The notes: a model not told the origin generated them from the letters alone. Counted from the first letter of the stretch, positions 7,408 through 17,944 are shown. The stretch: 54,455 bases of DNA from Alphaproteobacteria bacterium (GCA_024280375.1 JAJRQF010000016.1:1-54455), one strand, 5' to 3'. Made by a program: numbers and translations.

Positions 7408-10400
7408 TCAGCCTTGTTCACGAAAGGTCTCTGCGGTTTGCAGATCGACAGAAACCAGCTGGCTTACACCGCGTTCAGCCATTGTCACCCCGAACAGGCG
7501 GTTCATCCGCGCCATGGTGATCGGATTATGGGTAATGATCATAAAGCGGGTATTGGTGGATTCTGACATTTGATCCATCAAATTGCAAAACCGCTCGACA
7601 TTGTGGTCATCCAGCGGTGCATCGACCTCGTCCAAAACGCATATCGGTGCCGGGTTGGTGAGGAACACCGCAAAAATAAGCGCCATCGCCGTCAATGCCT
7701 GCTCACCACCGGAAAGCAAGGTCATGGTTTGTGGTTTTTTACCCGGCGGACGGGCCAGAATTTCAAGGCCAGCATCGAGCGGGTCATCTGATTCAACCAG
7801 CTGCAATTCTGCGGTGCCGCCGCCAAACAGATGGGTAAACAGGCGCTGGAATTGCTCGTTGACTTCATCAAAGGCGGTCAGCAAGCGTTCGCGACCTTCC
7901 TTGTTGAGGCTCTGAATACCCTGCCGCAGGCGGCGGATGGCCTCAACTAGATCTTCGCTTTCGCTGGTCAGATTATCACGCTGCTCGGCGATTTCCGCCT
8001 GCTCGATATCGGCACGAAGATTAACCGCGCCCAACCGCTCGCGTTCAGCTTTGAGCTTTTCCAGTTTCCGCTCAACGCCATCAATTTCCGGCAAGGCAAC
8101 ATTTTCTTCTAATTCGGCCAGCTTGCCAACCATATGCGGCTCGCAATCCATCTCCTCACGAATGCGGGCGGCCACATCATCCTGGCGTTCGCGGGCGGCA
8201 CCGAGGCGTTCTTCTGAACGCACACTGCCTTCCCGTGTTTCCGCCAATTGAGCAAGCGCATCGGTTGCAGCTTTATCTGCGGTGGCCAGCTCATTTTCCG
8301 TTGTAGCCAACAGATCAGCGGCCTGTTTTCTGAGCGTTTCCGCTTCGCTAATCTGGGTCAGCAATGCGCTTCGCTGGGCATCAAGCTCGTCCGGCGCCTC
8401 GTCGATTTCCTTGCGCTCCCGATCGGCTTCACTTTGTCGATCTTTCAAAATTGCGATTTGCTTTTCCGCATTGGATGCCCGCTCAATCCAGGATTGACGC
8501 TCCCGACCAATGGCTTCCAGCCGTTGGCTGCGTAATAGAATCTCACGCGACAGGCCATCAAACAGCGCTTTGGCCTCGGCGAAACCCGCCCGGTCTGATG
8601 CGACCTCAAGCCGGAGTTCGGCAAGCTTTTGTTCCAGCACATCAAGTGCGGGCGTGGTGAGAAGAGTGGCACTTGCCTCGGTGAAAACCTGGCTTGCTTC
8701 CTCATGGCTGGAATTGAGCCGCACCCGTGCTTCTTCCAGCGCAGAACGTCGGTTGGAAAGTTCGCCGACAGCACGCTCCGCCTTCACCAGATCGCTGCGC
8801 GCCTCGCCCAATTCGGATTGCAATTTACGCGCCTCATCACGGCAATTGCGTTCGGTATCCAGATCCTTTGACAATGCCAGTTTGGCCTGCTCAAATGTAG
8901 CCTCGGCATCGGTAATATTTTTATGCGCGATGATCGCAGCGCGGTCGAGTTCGGCCAGTCGGTTTTTTTGCGCCAGCCTTTGGGCCGCAGCGGTTGGTGC
9001 ATCGGCGGTTGCGCAAAAGCCATCCCAACGCCACAAATCGCCCTCTTTGGAAACCAGCCTTTGACCGGGTTTCAAATCCGCCTGCAGGCGCGGGCCATCA
9101 CCCCGTTCAACGATGCCGATTTGGGCCAGTCGCAAGGATAGTTCTTTCGGGCCGCTGACCTTATCTGAAAGTGCTTCAACCCCTTGCGGCAGCAATTGAT
9201 TGTTTTCAGAAGTACCCGACCCACCCCAAAAAACCGGTGCGGATGCATCAATAGATGCCTCAAGATCATCGCCAATGGCGGCACCAAGGGCGGCCTCTAT
9301 GCCTGAGGCTACAGATATCTTTTCAACAATTGCCGGAAATAAATCAGTTGCGCCAGCATTTAGAATAGAATTAAGCGTCTTGGCTTCGGTTTCTATCTGG
9401 TTCAGTTCAGCCTGGGCAGCCGTGCGCGGGGCACGTGCTTCTTCTTCTTTTGCCCTTGAGGCAATTGCGCGTTTTTCCGCCTCCAAAACCGCCTGCTCGG
9501 CCTCGCCAACCGCTTTTTCCAAAGCATCAATACGGATTTGCTTTTCTTCGGCACCCGAGGTTTGGGCAATTTCTTTGGAGATCTGCTCCAGATCATTGGC
9601 CACAGATGCAATCTGGTCAGACAGTCTTTGCTTGCGTTGCTCGCTGTCATTTATAGTGCGCTGCAATTGATTTCTGGCGGCCGATACCGTTGCCACCTCG
9701 CTGGTGATTTCAGCCAGCTGGGCTTCGCTTGCATCCAGTTTGATTTTGGTATTCTCGAGCGCGGATTTAGCGTCATTTTCCCGCTCATCGCTCTTGGCGG
9801 TTTCACTCTGCAGCAGCTCTTCTTCTTTGTTTAAATGCGCCAGTATATCGCTGTTCTCAATGATCATTTGCTGCTCGCGAGCAACATCTTCATTCAACTG
9901 ACCAAGCCGCCGATCAAGTTCATTTCGGCGATTTTCAATCCGCTTAGCTTCCTGATCAATCTGGTTACGGGCCAAGGTAAGGCGTTGCAAAGCGGCAGCG
10001 GCCTTTGCCTCGGCATCACGTAAGGCGGGCAAGCGATGGGCAATAATTGCCTGCTCCTTAGCGGTCTGCGCCTGATTTTCTGCCCTTTTACCAACGTCGA
10101 CCGTTGCGATAACCAATGCGGCCTCAGCCTCTTTCACCGCTTCGGAGGCTACTTTCCAGCGCAGGTAAAACAACAGCGCTTCGGTTTTGCGAATATCACC
10201 GGAAACCGCACGATAACGATTGGCCTGCCTTGCCTGCCGCTTCAAACTGTCAAGCTGGCTGGTCAACTGACTTACCACATCATCAAGACGTTCAAGATTG
10301 GTTTCAGCCGCGCGAAGGCGAAGCTCGGCCTCATGCCGTCTGGAATGCAGCCCGGAAATGCCGGCGGCCTCTTCCAACAGCGCGCGCCTTGCCCGGGGCT

Positions 10401-10866
10401 TGGCCGAGATCAACTCACCAATACGCCCCTGCCCGATCATTGAGGGCGAACGCGCGCCGGTTGATGCATCGGCAAATAAAAGCTGCACATCCTTGGCGCG
10501 CACATCGCGGCCATTGATGCGATATACGGAACCCGCCTCACGCTCGATCCGCCGCGATACCTGCAATTCATCCGCATCGTTAAATATGGCAGGCGCAGTA
10601 CGATCTGAATTATCCAGAAACAGCGTTACTTCAGCAGTGTTGCGCGATGGGCGACTGCCGGAGCCTGAAAATATCACATCATCCATAGAGGATGCACGCA
10701 TGTTCTTATAGGAATTTTCGCCCATCACCCAGCGAAGGGCTTCGACAAGATTGGACTTGCCGCAGCCATTTGGACCGACCACGCCTGTAAGCCCGCGCTC
10801 TATGATGAGTTCGGTCGGCTCTACAAAGGACTTAAAGCCCAATAGACGCAGTTTTTGAAATTGCAT
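7408..10866 (-). CDS. smc: Chromosome segregation protein SMC
   Basis: The 1152-residue protein has full SMC architecture. The N-terminal ATPase half has the Walker A motif GPNGCGKSN at residues 31-39. Two long Ala/Glu/Arg/Lys-rich coiled coils flank a central hinge around residues 500-620 (LFPAIVEKISVASGIEAALGAAIG). The C-terminal half has the LSGGEQALTAMALIFAVF signature and the Walker B segment CVLDEVDAPLDDHNVERF. It forms the ring-shaped condensin that organises and segregates the chromosome, usually with ScpA and ScpB, which are not in this window. It lies upstream of ppdK on the same strand; a weak hairpin separates it from dsbA. Confidence 0.97.
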   Translation of the reverse strand: MQFQKLRLLGFKSFVEPTELIIERGLTGVVGPNGCGKSNLVEALRWVMGENSYKNMRASSMDDVIFSGSGSRPSRNTAEVTLFLDNSDRTAPAIFNDADELQVSRRIEREAGSVYRINGRDVRAKDVQLLFADASTGARSPSMIGQGRIGELISAKPRARRALLEEAAGISGLHSRRHEAELRLRAAETNLERLDDVVSQLTSQLDSLKRQARQANRYRAVSGDIRKTEALLFYLRWKVASEAVKEAEAALVIATVDVGKRAENQAQTAKEQAIIAHRLPALRDAEAKAAAALQRLTLARNQIDQEAKRIENRRNELDRRLGQLNEDVAREQQMIIENSDILAHLNKEEELLQSETAKSDERENDAKSALENTKIKLDASEAQLAEITSEVATVSAARNQLQRTINDSEQRKQRLSDQIASVANDLEQISKEIAQTSGAEEKQIRIDALEKAVGEAEQAVLEAEKRAIASRAKEEEARAPRTAAQAELNQIETEAKTLNSILNAGATDLFPAIVEKISVASGIEAALGAAIGDDLEASIDASAPVFWGGSGTSENNQLLPQGVEALSDKVSGPKELSLRLAQIGIVERGDGPRLQADLKPGQRLVSKEGDLWRWDGFCATADAPTAAAQRLAQKNRLAELDRAAIIAHKNITDAEATFEQAKLALSKDLDTERNCRDEARKLQSELGEARSDLVKAERAVGELSNRRSALEEARVRLNSSHEEASQVFTEASATLLTTPALDVLEQKLAELRLEVASDRAGFAEAKALFDGLSREILLRSQRLEAIGRERQSWIERASNAEKQIAILKDRQSEADRERKEIDEAPDELDAQRSALLTQISEAETLRKQAADLLATTENELATADKAATDALAQLAETREGSVRSEERLGAARERQDDVAARIREEMDCEPHMVGKLAELEENVALPEIDGVERKLEKLKAERERLGAVNLRADIEQAEIAEQRDNLTSESEDLVEAIRRLRQGIQSLNKEGRERLLTAFDEVNEQFQRLFTHLFGGGTAELQLVESDDPLDAGLEILARPPGKKPQTMTLLSGGEQALTAMALIFAVFLTNPAPICVLDEVDAPLDDHNVERFCNLMDQMSESTNTRFMIITHNPITMARMNRLFGVTMAERGVSQLVSVDLQTAETFREQG

Positions 10867-10929
10867 TCAAGTCCGCCAGGTTCTGCCTGAATTTAAGTTA
10901 GATCAGAACCTTACCGGCACAATTGTACG

Positions 10930-10950
10930 AAAAGAAGATTCTGCTCTTCT
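10930..10950 (-). terminator. Possible weak intrinsic terminator after the DsbA gene
   Basis: Read leftwards, AGAAGA-GCAGAA-TCTTCT forms a six-pair hairpin followed by TTTTC, directly at the dsbA stop codon and before smc. The stem is AT-rich and short, so termination may be partial, letting transcription continue into smc. Confidence 0.35.
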
Positions 10951-11605
10951 AAAGTAGCGCGTCGATGGCAGCGGATACACCTTTAAATGACAATTCCCCA
11001 GAAAATTTCACACCACCAATAAACAGGGTTGGCGTGGCATTAACCTTAAACTTGTCACCACCGCGGGCGCGCATCTCTTTAATACCTTTAAAAATCTCGG
11101 CATTGGCGATGCAGGCCTCAAAAGTTTCCTTACTGAAACCAGCCAATTTGGAGATATTAAACAGGATCGGACGCGGGTCTTTTGCACGTGACCATTCACC
11201 CTGCTGGGCAAACAAAATATCGAGCATCGGAAAGTATTTATCGGCCGGCGCACACCTAGCCAGCATGGCAGCAGCGACCGCGCGGTTGTCCAATGGAAAC
11301 TCGCGGAAAATCAGTTTCGCTTTACCAGTCTCAATATATTTTTTCTTGAGCTGGGTTAGCGTATCCTCATGGAAGCGTTTGCAATGAGGACATGTCATTG
11401 AAGCATATTCAACGATTGTGACGGGCGCATCATCCTTACCAAGCACTTTATCTGGCAAAGGCAAATCATCATAAAGACCGGAGACCTGTTGGGCATTGGC
11501 AGTATCCACACCGGCAACCGGTGCAAGGCTGACAATACTTGCAGCACCGGCAAAAAGAGCCACTTTAGCACTGCTATCCAAAAACTTGCGGCGATCAATC
11601 TTCAT
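10949..11605 (-). CDS. DsbA-family thiol:disulfide oxidoreductase with Tat-like signal
   Basis: The 218-residue thioredoxin-fold protein starts with a twin-arginine-like leader, DRRKFLDSS, followed by a hydrophobic stretch and an AQQ cleavage region near residue 40, so it probably works in the periplasm. The catalytic motif is CPHC (Cys72, Cys75) in the order YASMTCPHCKRFHE. The cis-proline loop is NATPTLFI. It would oxidise or isomerise disulfides in exported proteins. I chose the ATG at 11605 because AGGAA lies just upstream; earlier in-frame starts (up to 11680) would put 25 extra residues before the signal. It lies between dciA and smc on the same strand. Confidence 0.9.
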   Translation of the reverse strand: MKIDRRKFLDSSAKVALFAGAASIVSLAPVAGVDTANAQQVSGLYDDLPLPDKVLGKDDAPVTIVEYASMTCPHCKRFHEDTLTQLKKKYIETGKAKLIFREFPLDNRAVAAAMLARCAPADKYFPMLDILFAQQGEWSRAKDPRPILFNISKLAGFSKETFEACIANAEIFKGIKEMRARGGDKFKVNATPTLFIGGVKFSGELSFKGVSAAIDALL

Positions 11606-11933
11606 ATTATTTCCTGACATTCTTATTGTTGGTCTATTACAAGGTTGAGTTTGATTAGCATCTTCTATTATGGCAAGCAAAGTCGAAAATGTGGCATTTA
11701 GAACCCTAACCGATCAAATAGTGTTGATGGCGCTTAGGTTAAATGCGACATCATAGTATTTTTTAAACTCACGGCCGTTCCTCGCTTGGCTCGGGCCTGA
11801 AGTTGTTAAATCATGATCTTGCGCGGCTACACCACGTGCGATCACTCGAAACGCGCCGCATTAGCGGCGGCTCGTAATTTACTCGCTTTCACATTGGCTT
11901 CCAGCGATCAATTAAACATTGTTATCAAAATCA
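11606..11933. repeat. Intergenic region with a dispersed CTCACGGC-type repeat and a hairpin
   Basis: This 328-bp gap between the DciA-like gene and dsbA has no credible gene. At 11768-11798 lies a copy of the dispersed element that begins CTCACGGC and ends CTCGGGCCT; it matches the copy at 46481-46511 in 27 of 31 positions. At 11854-11869 is a perfect hairpin, CGCCGC-ATTA-GCGGCG. The dsbA promoter presumably lies right of 11605, but I cannot assign its boxes. Confidence 0.6.
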
Positions 11934-12449
11934 TCATGAACGTTTGCTGAACACGCCCTCACCCATTTTTGCAAGTGCCTGTTTGAGGTTTTCATCCTCG
12001 ACCGAACCCAGCATATCATCCAGCCGCTGGCGCTGTCCCTGTTCCAGCACTGGGGGTGCGGGGCGACGCGGTTTTTCCTGTTTATTTACAGGCTTTTGTA
12101 CAATTTTAATACGGTCAATTGCATTGAAGCCGAAATAGCCGTTAACCCGCTGGATGATCTGCGTTGAATCGTGTTGCAGATAAATCGAGCGCGCGCCATC
12201 GCAGGCAATCACCAGGGCGGCCGGTTTAAATGGTTCATCATCACTTGCCTGTTTAGGCCAATCGAGTTTTTCGGGCCTTGTATAGGCTGAATGGGTATTG
12301 CCAACAATTTCCTCCCAGGCCATGACAAGCTGCATGGTCATGCCAGCCCGTTGCTGCATGATTGGATCAAGCACATTGGTCATCAACTCAGCAATCTGCT
12401 GCGCACCGCGCCAGCGATTTTTGCCTTGCTTTTTGTCGTTAAAAGCCAA
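11934..12449 (-). CDS. DciA-like protein (DUF721 family)
   Basis: The 171-residue protein has the DUF721 fold. An N-terminal helical section (IAELMTNVLDPIMQQRAGM) is followed by LVMAWEEIVGNTHSAYTRPEKL, a region with ALVIACDGARSIYLQHDSTQIIQRVN, and FNAIDRIKIVQ. This is the order typical of DciA, a widespread loader or assistant of the replicative helicase DnaB in bacteria without DnaC. The C-terminal third is charged and probably flexible. It is transcribed divergently from mutY across 64 bp and lies upstream of dsbA and smc, an arrangement I know from other Hyphomicrobiales. The helicase-loading role is family knowledge. Confidence 0.8.
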   Translation of the reverse strand: MAFNDKKQGKNRWRGAQQIAELMTNVLDPIMQQRAGMTMQLVMAWEEIVGNTHSAYTRPEKLDWPKQASDDEPFKPAALVIACDGARSIYLQHDSTQIIQRVNGYFGFNAIDRIKIVQKPVNKQEKPRRPAPPVLEQGQRQRLDDMLGSVEDENLKQALAKMGEGVFSKRS

Positions 12450-12513
12450 TTTATTCGTTCCTTAAATCCGATGATTCCAAAATGCTGGTAATATTATTTC
12501 AAACTCAAACCAC

Positions 12514-13554
12514 ATGATAAGCCAAAACCTGCTTGAATGGTATGATAATCATGCACGGGAATTGCCCTGGCGGATAGGCCCACAGGCGCGAAAAGATGGC
12601 ATGAAAGCCGATCCCTATCATGTTTGGCTTTCAGAAATCATGCTGCAACAAACCACGGTTGCCACGGTGAAAGACTATTTTCTCCGCTTTTTGACCCATT
12701 GGCCCAATATTGAGGCGATGGCGGCAACTGATGAGGAGGATATTTTAAAAGCCTGGGCCGGGCTTGGCTATTATTCGCGAGCGCGAAATTTAAAAAAATG
12801 CGCCGATATTGTTGTGGAAGAACATGGGGGTAGATTTCCGACTGATGCGAAAAATTTACGCGCCCTGCCGGGAATTGGTGATTATACCTCGGCGGCGATT
12901 GCGGCCATTGCCTATGATCATGCGGAACCGGTGGTCGATGGCAATATCGAGCGCATAATTTCGAGGCTCTATCGCATTGAGATACCGCTGCCAAAATCAA
13001 AGCCAGAAATTCGTGAATTGATGGGCAAAATGGTGCCTAAATCCCATCCGGGCAATTTTGTCCAAGCCATGATGGATTTGGGTGCCACTATTTGCACACC
13101 GCGCAATCCGAAATGTGACCAATGCCCGATTAGCGCTAATTGCCAAGCGGCAAAGACCGGGGAGCCGACAAAATGGCCAATTAAATTGGCCAAAAAGCCC
13201 AAGCCGGAACGGGTGGGCGCGGCATATGTTGCCATTGATGGTGATGGCGCAATCTTTTTGCAAAAGCGTGGCGATAAAGGCCTGCTTGCCGGCATGAGCC
13301 AGATACCGACCACAAATTGGACCGCCCGCGTAGATGGAGAGACCGGCATTATTGCCGCACCGTTTGAAGCCAATTGGCAGGCCTGCGGCAGCATCCGCCA
13401 CACATTCACCCATTTTCATTTAACCCTGCATGTCTTTCGCGCTGACATTGGCCCGCGACCACAAACCAATGGCTGGTGGTCAAACGATGTGGACGATGAA
13501 GCGCTGCCAACGGTTTTCAGGAAAGCGATTGAGAAGGCGCAGAGAATTGAATAG
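12514..13554 (+). CDS. mutY: A/G-specific adenine glycosylase MutY
   Basis: The 346-residue base-excision repair enzyme removes adenine mispaired with 8-oxoguanine. The catalytic Glu41 is in SEIMLQQTT, the helix-hairpin-helix is LPGIGDYTSA (118-127), and the catalytic Asp142 is in VVDGNIERI. The 4Fe-4S cluster is bound by Cys194, Cys201, Cys204 and Cys210 with C-x6-C-x2-C-x5-C spacing. The C-terminal NUDIX-like domain, which recognises 8-oxoG, includes HTFTHFHLTLHVF. The length is normal. It is divergent from dciA and convergent with the downstream esterase. Confidence 0.97.
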   Translation: MISQNLLEWYDNHARELPWRIGPQARKDGMKADPYHVWLSEIMLQQTTVATVKDYFLRFLTHWPNIEAMAATDEEDILKAWAGLGYYSRARNLKKCADIVVEEHGGRFPTDAKNLRALPGIGDYTSAAIAAIAYDHAEPVVDGNIERIISRLYRIEIPLPKSKPEIRELMGKMVPKSHPGNFVQAMMDLGATICTPRNPKCDQCPISANCQAAKTGEPTKWPIKLAKKPKPERVGAAYVAIDGDGAIFLQKRGDKGLLAGMSQIPTTNWTARVDGETGIIAAPFEANWQACGSIRHTFTHFHLTLHVFRADIGPRPQTNGWWSNDVDDEALPTVFRKAIEKAQRIE

Positions 13555-13622
13555 CGGCCATATGGACAATGCAGACTTTAGCCGTCATTTATTGAAGGTC
13601 GGCTTTATAATTGACAGGGCCG

Positions 13623-14690
13623 CTAATGGTCTGGTTCACCAAATATACCGGAAGCAAACTCAGTATTTGAAATTGCTGGAAATACGAGCTCTTCCTTCAT
13701 GGCAAAATGAACTGCTGCTTTAATGCGGTTTAATGCTTCGGTTGACGCGGTCTGAGTGCTATCCAGGAGTTGAAAATCATGGGGCATATTCGGCCAGATA
13801 TCGAGCAGGATATCGGCACCGGAATTTGCCTGCTTTTCGGCAAAATCAAATATCATGTCAAACAAAATTTCGCGCCCTCCCGCCTGCAAATAAAGTGGCG
13901 CAAGCCCGGTATAATCGTACGAAATTGGAGATAGTTCAGTGCGTCCAAATTGCCCATTTGGGTCAAGCCAGTGGCCGAAGCGGACGGCCATCCACCCCTG
14001 CACCAAATCGTATTGATCATTACCGTGCAAGCTCTTGCCTCGTTCTCCAATGTCGGTCCACGGGCACATTCCAATCCCAAGTGCGGGTTGCTCATGGCCC
14101 TGATCTTTCAATTGGCGCAACAGGGTCAACATCATATGACCTCCGGCACTATCTCCAACCACGATGATTTCTTCTGCCGGTTTTTGTTCGATAATAAACT
14201 CCCATGCCGCGCGCGCATCATCGGTCTGCGCGGGATGAGGATGTTCAGGCGTCAAGCGATAGTCTGGTGCAAAAACCGGCGCTCCAATATGATGAGCCAG
14301 CATTGCAGCAAATCGAATGCTCATTGCCCCATGAAAAGCATATCCGCCACCGTGAAAATAGAGGATGGTCGCACGACTGGATTGATGGCGCGGCACAAAC
14401 CATGTACCTTTTGGCGAGGCTTGATAAGTGCAATCCACCGCATATTCATCTGGTGTCTCAGTTTGCAGGCTATCGAGAATGAGACGGCCTTCAGCGATGC
14501 TTGCAACACTCATTGCGCGTGTGAATTGATGCCGCATAAAACGCACGCCAATTTCCAGATTAACATCCCAGGTCGGTTCAATCCTGCGTCCCAAAGCCCG
14601 TCCTGCATAGGTGCCGATGGCGATGCGGTTAAGCGCGAAAAAACTTGAAAGGCGAAGGCGCAATGGCCCAGAGAAATTTATAGCAGGCAT
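13623..14690 (-). CDS. Alpha/beta hydrolase, HSL-type esterase
   Basis: The 355-residue protein belongs to the hormone-sensitive-lipase esterase family. It has the oxyanion motif HGGG at 113-116, the nucleophile Ser181 in VVGDSAGGH, an acidic residue near 278 in GGREILFDMI, and the catalytic His304 in MPHDF. There is no obvious signal peptide, so it should be cytoplasmic and cut short acyl esters. It is divergent from an AraC-family regulator, with only 87 bp between the starts, which suggests the regulator controls it. The substrate cannot be read from sequence. The pair lies between mutY and ccrM and looks like an accessory insertion. Confidence 0.9.
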   Translation of the reverse strand: MPAINFSGPLRLRLSSFFALNRIAIGTYAGRALGRRIEPTWDVNLEIGVRFMRHQFTRAMSVASIAEGRLILDSLQTETPDEYAVDCTYQASPKGTWFVPRHQSSRATILYFHGGGYAFHGAMSIRFAAMLAHHIGAPVFAPDYRLTPEHPHPAQTDDARAAWEFIIEQKPAEEIIVVGDSAGGHMMLTLLRQLKDQGHEQPALGIGMCPWTDIGERGKSLHGNDQYDLVQGWMAVRFGHWLDPNGQFGRTELSPISYDYTGLAPLYLQAGGREILFDMIFDFAEKQANSGADILLDIWPNMPHDFQLLDSTQTASTEALNRIKAAVHFAMKEELVFPAISNTEFASGIFGEPDH

Positions 14691-14777
14691 TAACTGAACT
14701 CTTGTTGTGTTGCCCCATATTGCTTACAATTTTGTCTGGTGAATAGAATGATCACGACAGTTTGGGAAAATACTACC

Positions 14778-15635
14778 ATGTCGAAAACATCGGATCTGCT
14801 CTTGCCTCGCGCCTCAATGGCGGGTTGTGTTTTTGCAGCGATCGCGCGCGATACACGAGGGATTGCATTATGTGAAGCAGACCGGTTCAATCATTTCCCG
14901 GCATCGCCCCTGGTGGCGTTGACTTACCAACAATTGGGGCAAACTCACGTGGTGAATGACAGCACTGATTCTCAAGAATTATACAACACCAAACCCCTTC
15001 CCCGCATATCCGTTGCGGGCCCACAGGAACATCCGGTAACCAGTTGGAATAGGGGGGAAGTGTTTATAATAACCATCGGGTTTTACCCTGATGCTTGGTT
15101 TAAACTGACCAATATTGCACCTGCATCACTTGCCAACCAATTGAAATCCAGAGTTCCTGATATTCTTCGCTCAATTTTGGAGAGTTGCGAAAACACTGAT
15201 GATGCCACATCATTTTGGCAGACCTTCCAAAATGGCCTTGAGCCATTATGGGCCACCGCCAGAAAAGGTGACACACGGGTCGCCTGGGCCGGTCATCAAT
15301 ATATTTCGGACTGGACGCAATCACTCATCGCGCGGGCGGCAATTTCTGGCCCAGGTCAAAGTCTGCGTGCAACCGAGCGGAGGTTGCGTCGATGGACCGG
15401 CCAAAGCAGGCAATCGCTGTCGTTCTACGCCAAGTTCGAAGGATTGCATCGTAGTGTTGTCAACGAAGACACCGCGTCCCTTGCTGAGCTTGCGCAACAT
15501 ACGGGTTATTCGGATCAATCTCATATGGGCCGTACAGTCCTTCGCGCAACCGGCTTTTCGCCAGCACAACTAAACAGGCTGATTGCTACAAAAGAGGCGT
15601 TTTGGTGTTATCGCCTGCTGGGCGAGCGATTTTAG
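14778..15635 (+). CDS. AraC-family transcriptional regulator
   Basis: About 285 residues. The C-terminal quarter has AraC-type helix-turn-helix features: SLAELAQHTGYSDQSHMGRT and RATGFSPAQLNRL. The N-terminal 180 residues should bind an effector but resemble nothing I can name. The start is uncertain: 14778 has GGGA about ten bases upstream, while a GTG at 14739 and an ATG at 14748 are in frame without a clear ribosome site. It is divergent from the esterase gene and probably regulates it. Its 3' end faces ccrM across a hairpin. Confidence 0.8.
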   Translation: MSKTSDLLLPRASMAGCVFAAIARDTRGIALCEADRFNHFPASPLVALTYQQLGQTHVVNDSTDSQELYNTKPLPRISVAGPQEHPVTSWNRGEVFIITIGFYPDAWFKLTNIAPASLANQLKSRVPDILRSILESCENTDDATSFWQTFQNGLEPLWATARKGDTRVAWAGHQYISDWTQSLIARAAISGPGQSLRATERRLRRWTGQSRQSLSFYAKFEGLHRSVVNEDTASLAELAQHTGYSDQSHMGRTVLRATGFSPAQLNRLIATKEAFWCYRLLGERF

Positions 15636-15708
15636 ACACCTTGTTCAACCGGGAACCAAATTGTGGGATGGAATTCTCTGTTTCGCTAGGAAGCCCAGAA
15701 GCCACCAA

Positions 15709-15734
15709 TTTCAACACCCCAGAAAGTGTTGAAA
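15709..15734. terminator. Hairpin between convergent AraC and ccrM genes
   Basis: TTTCAACAC and GTGTTGAAA form a perfect nine-pair stem around an eight-base loop. The A/T-rich arm ends give short U-tracts in both directions. Its place between two convergent gene ends fits a bidirectional terminator. The 15636-15764 gap holds nothing else I recognise. Confidence 0.5.
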
Positions 15735-15764
15735 ACGATCATTCTACATTTTCAGAACGACCCT

Positions 15765-16931
<1,167 letters not shown>

Positions 16932-17089
16932 CTAATCTCAGCCGCTATGGTTACCGAACAGGGTGAACAATTGCTTAAGAGGCGACAGGGTTTCTTTCTC
17001 CGGTCCGATTTTTCTTATTCAATTGCCATGGGGCGCAGAATCTCATATAGCCGCGTCTTTCTGCAACAGCTTTCATATGCGAGATTTCC

Positions 17090-17782
17090 ATGGCCGAAAT
17101 TAAACTGGTAATTTTTGACTGCGACGGTGTTTTGATCGATTCTGAAATCATCGCAATGCGGGTTGAAATAGAATTGCTCAAGGAACATGGCTATGAATGC
17201 GAGGAAAGCGAACATATCCGCCGTTATACCGGGTTGAATTTCAGCCAGACGATCAAATTGATTGAAGAGGAAAGTGGACGTTATTTTCCTGATGATCTGG
17301 ATGAGAAGATTCAAAAGGAAATTGATAGCCGGTTGTGGCGTAATGTGGTGGCGCTGCCGGGGGCTGGTGATGTGCTGGATCAGCTTGATCAACCGCGCTG
17401 TATTTGCTCCAATTCCGGCGATGAGCGGTTGAAAATGTCACTCACCAAGGTTGAGCTTTGGGACCGGTTTCGTCCTTACGTTTTTTCAGCCCAGTCTTTA
17501 CCCGATATTGCGGCCAAGCCCGCGCCGGATATTTTTCTTCATGCGGCGCGTGAGTTTGAAGTTGAGCCGCATGAATGTGTGGTCATCGAAGATTCAAGCC
17601 ACGGGGTTGAGGGAGCGGTAGCTGCGGGAATGCGGGTGATCGGCTTTGTCGGCGCTAGCCACACCTATCCCGAACATAGCGACCAGCTATTGGATGCGGG
17701 TGCCGAAACCATCATCAAAAACCTGGGTGAAATACCCAAAATTGTTGCGGCCTTCGCCGAATGGGACGGTTTGAACGGTTAA
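17090..17782 (+). CDS. HAD-superfamily phosphatase (subfamily IA, variant 3)
   Basis: The 230-residue protein has all four HAD motifs. These are the nucleophile and acid Asp10/Asp12 in VIFDCDGVLIDSE, motif II in CSNSGDERL, the motif III lysine in AAKPAPDIFLHA, and the motif IV aspartate in CVVIEDSSHG. The long cap between motifs I and II (about 70 residues) is helical, as in phosphoglycolate and sugar-phosphate phosphatases. The substrate cannot be assigned. It is divergent from ccrM and convergent with the lipoprotein gene, across a gap with an inverted repeat. Confidence 0.88.
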   Translation: MAEIKLVIFDCDGVLIDSEIIAMRVEIELLKEHGYECEESEHIRRYTGLNFSQTIKLIEEESGRYFPDDLDEKIQKEIDSRLWRNVVALPGAGDVLDQLDQPRCICSNSGDERLKMSLTKVELWDRFRPYVFSAQSLPDIAAKPAPDIFLHAAREFEVEPHECVVIEDSSHGVEGAVAAGMRVIGFVGASHTYPEHSDQLLDAGAETIIKNLGEIPKIVAAFAEWDGLNG

Positions 17783-17823
17783 TTCTAAAGTGTGTCCGTC
17801 TTTGACGAAATCGCTCTAAATGA

Positions 17824-17939
17824 TTTCGCTCACGGCTAATCGGGCTTTTCTAACGGCTCAAGTTTTGCGCTTCCTCCGGATCAAGTCCGGGGTCAACGTG
17901 CAACTTGAGCTACGCCACGAGGAATAGTCGTGAGCGAAA
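17824..17939. repeat. 15-bp inverted repeat of the CTCACGGCTA family spanning 116 bp
   Basis: TTTCGCTCACGGCTA at 17824-17838 recurs inverted at 17925-17939 with one mismatch. The left arm is identical to 51405-51419, and its CTCACGGCTA core also occurs near 46481. The repeat lies between the convergent HAD and lipoprotein genes. I saw no open reading frame between the arms. Confidence 0.6.
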
Positions 17940-17944
17940 AAATA

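Noticed and set aside
8510-9064. 184-codon Ser/Arg-rich plus-strand frame opposite smc
   Set aside because: Its composition is the mirror of SMC coiled-coil codons; no domain is visible.
13553-13624. Terminator between mutY and the esterase from TAGCGGCC and GGGCCGCT
   Set aside because: The arms are short and over 50 bases apart, so a stable hairpin is unlikely.
13950-14648. 232-codon plus-strand frame opposite the esterase
   Set aside because: The esterase frame has full catalytic motifs; the opposite frame has none.
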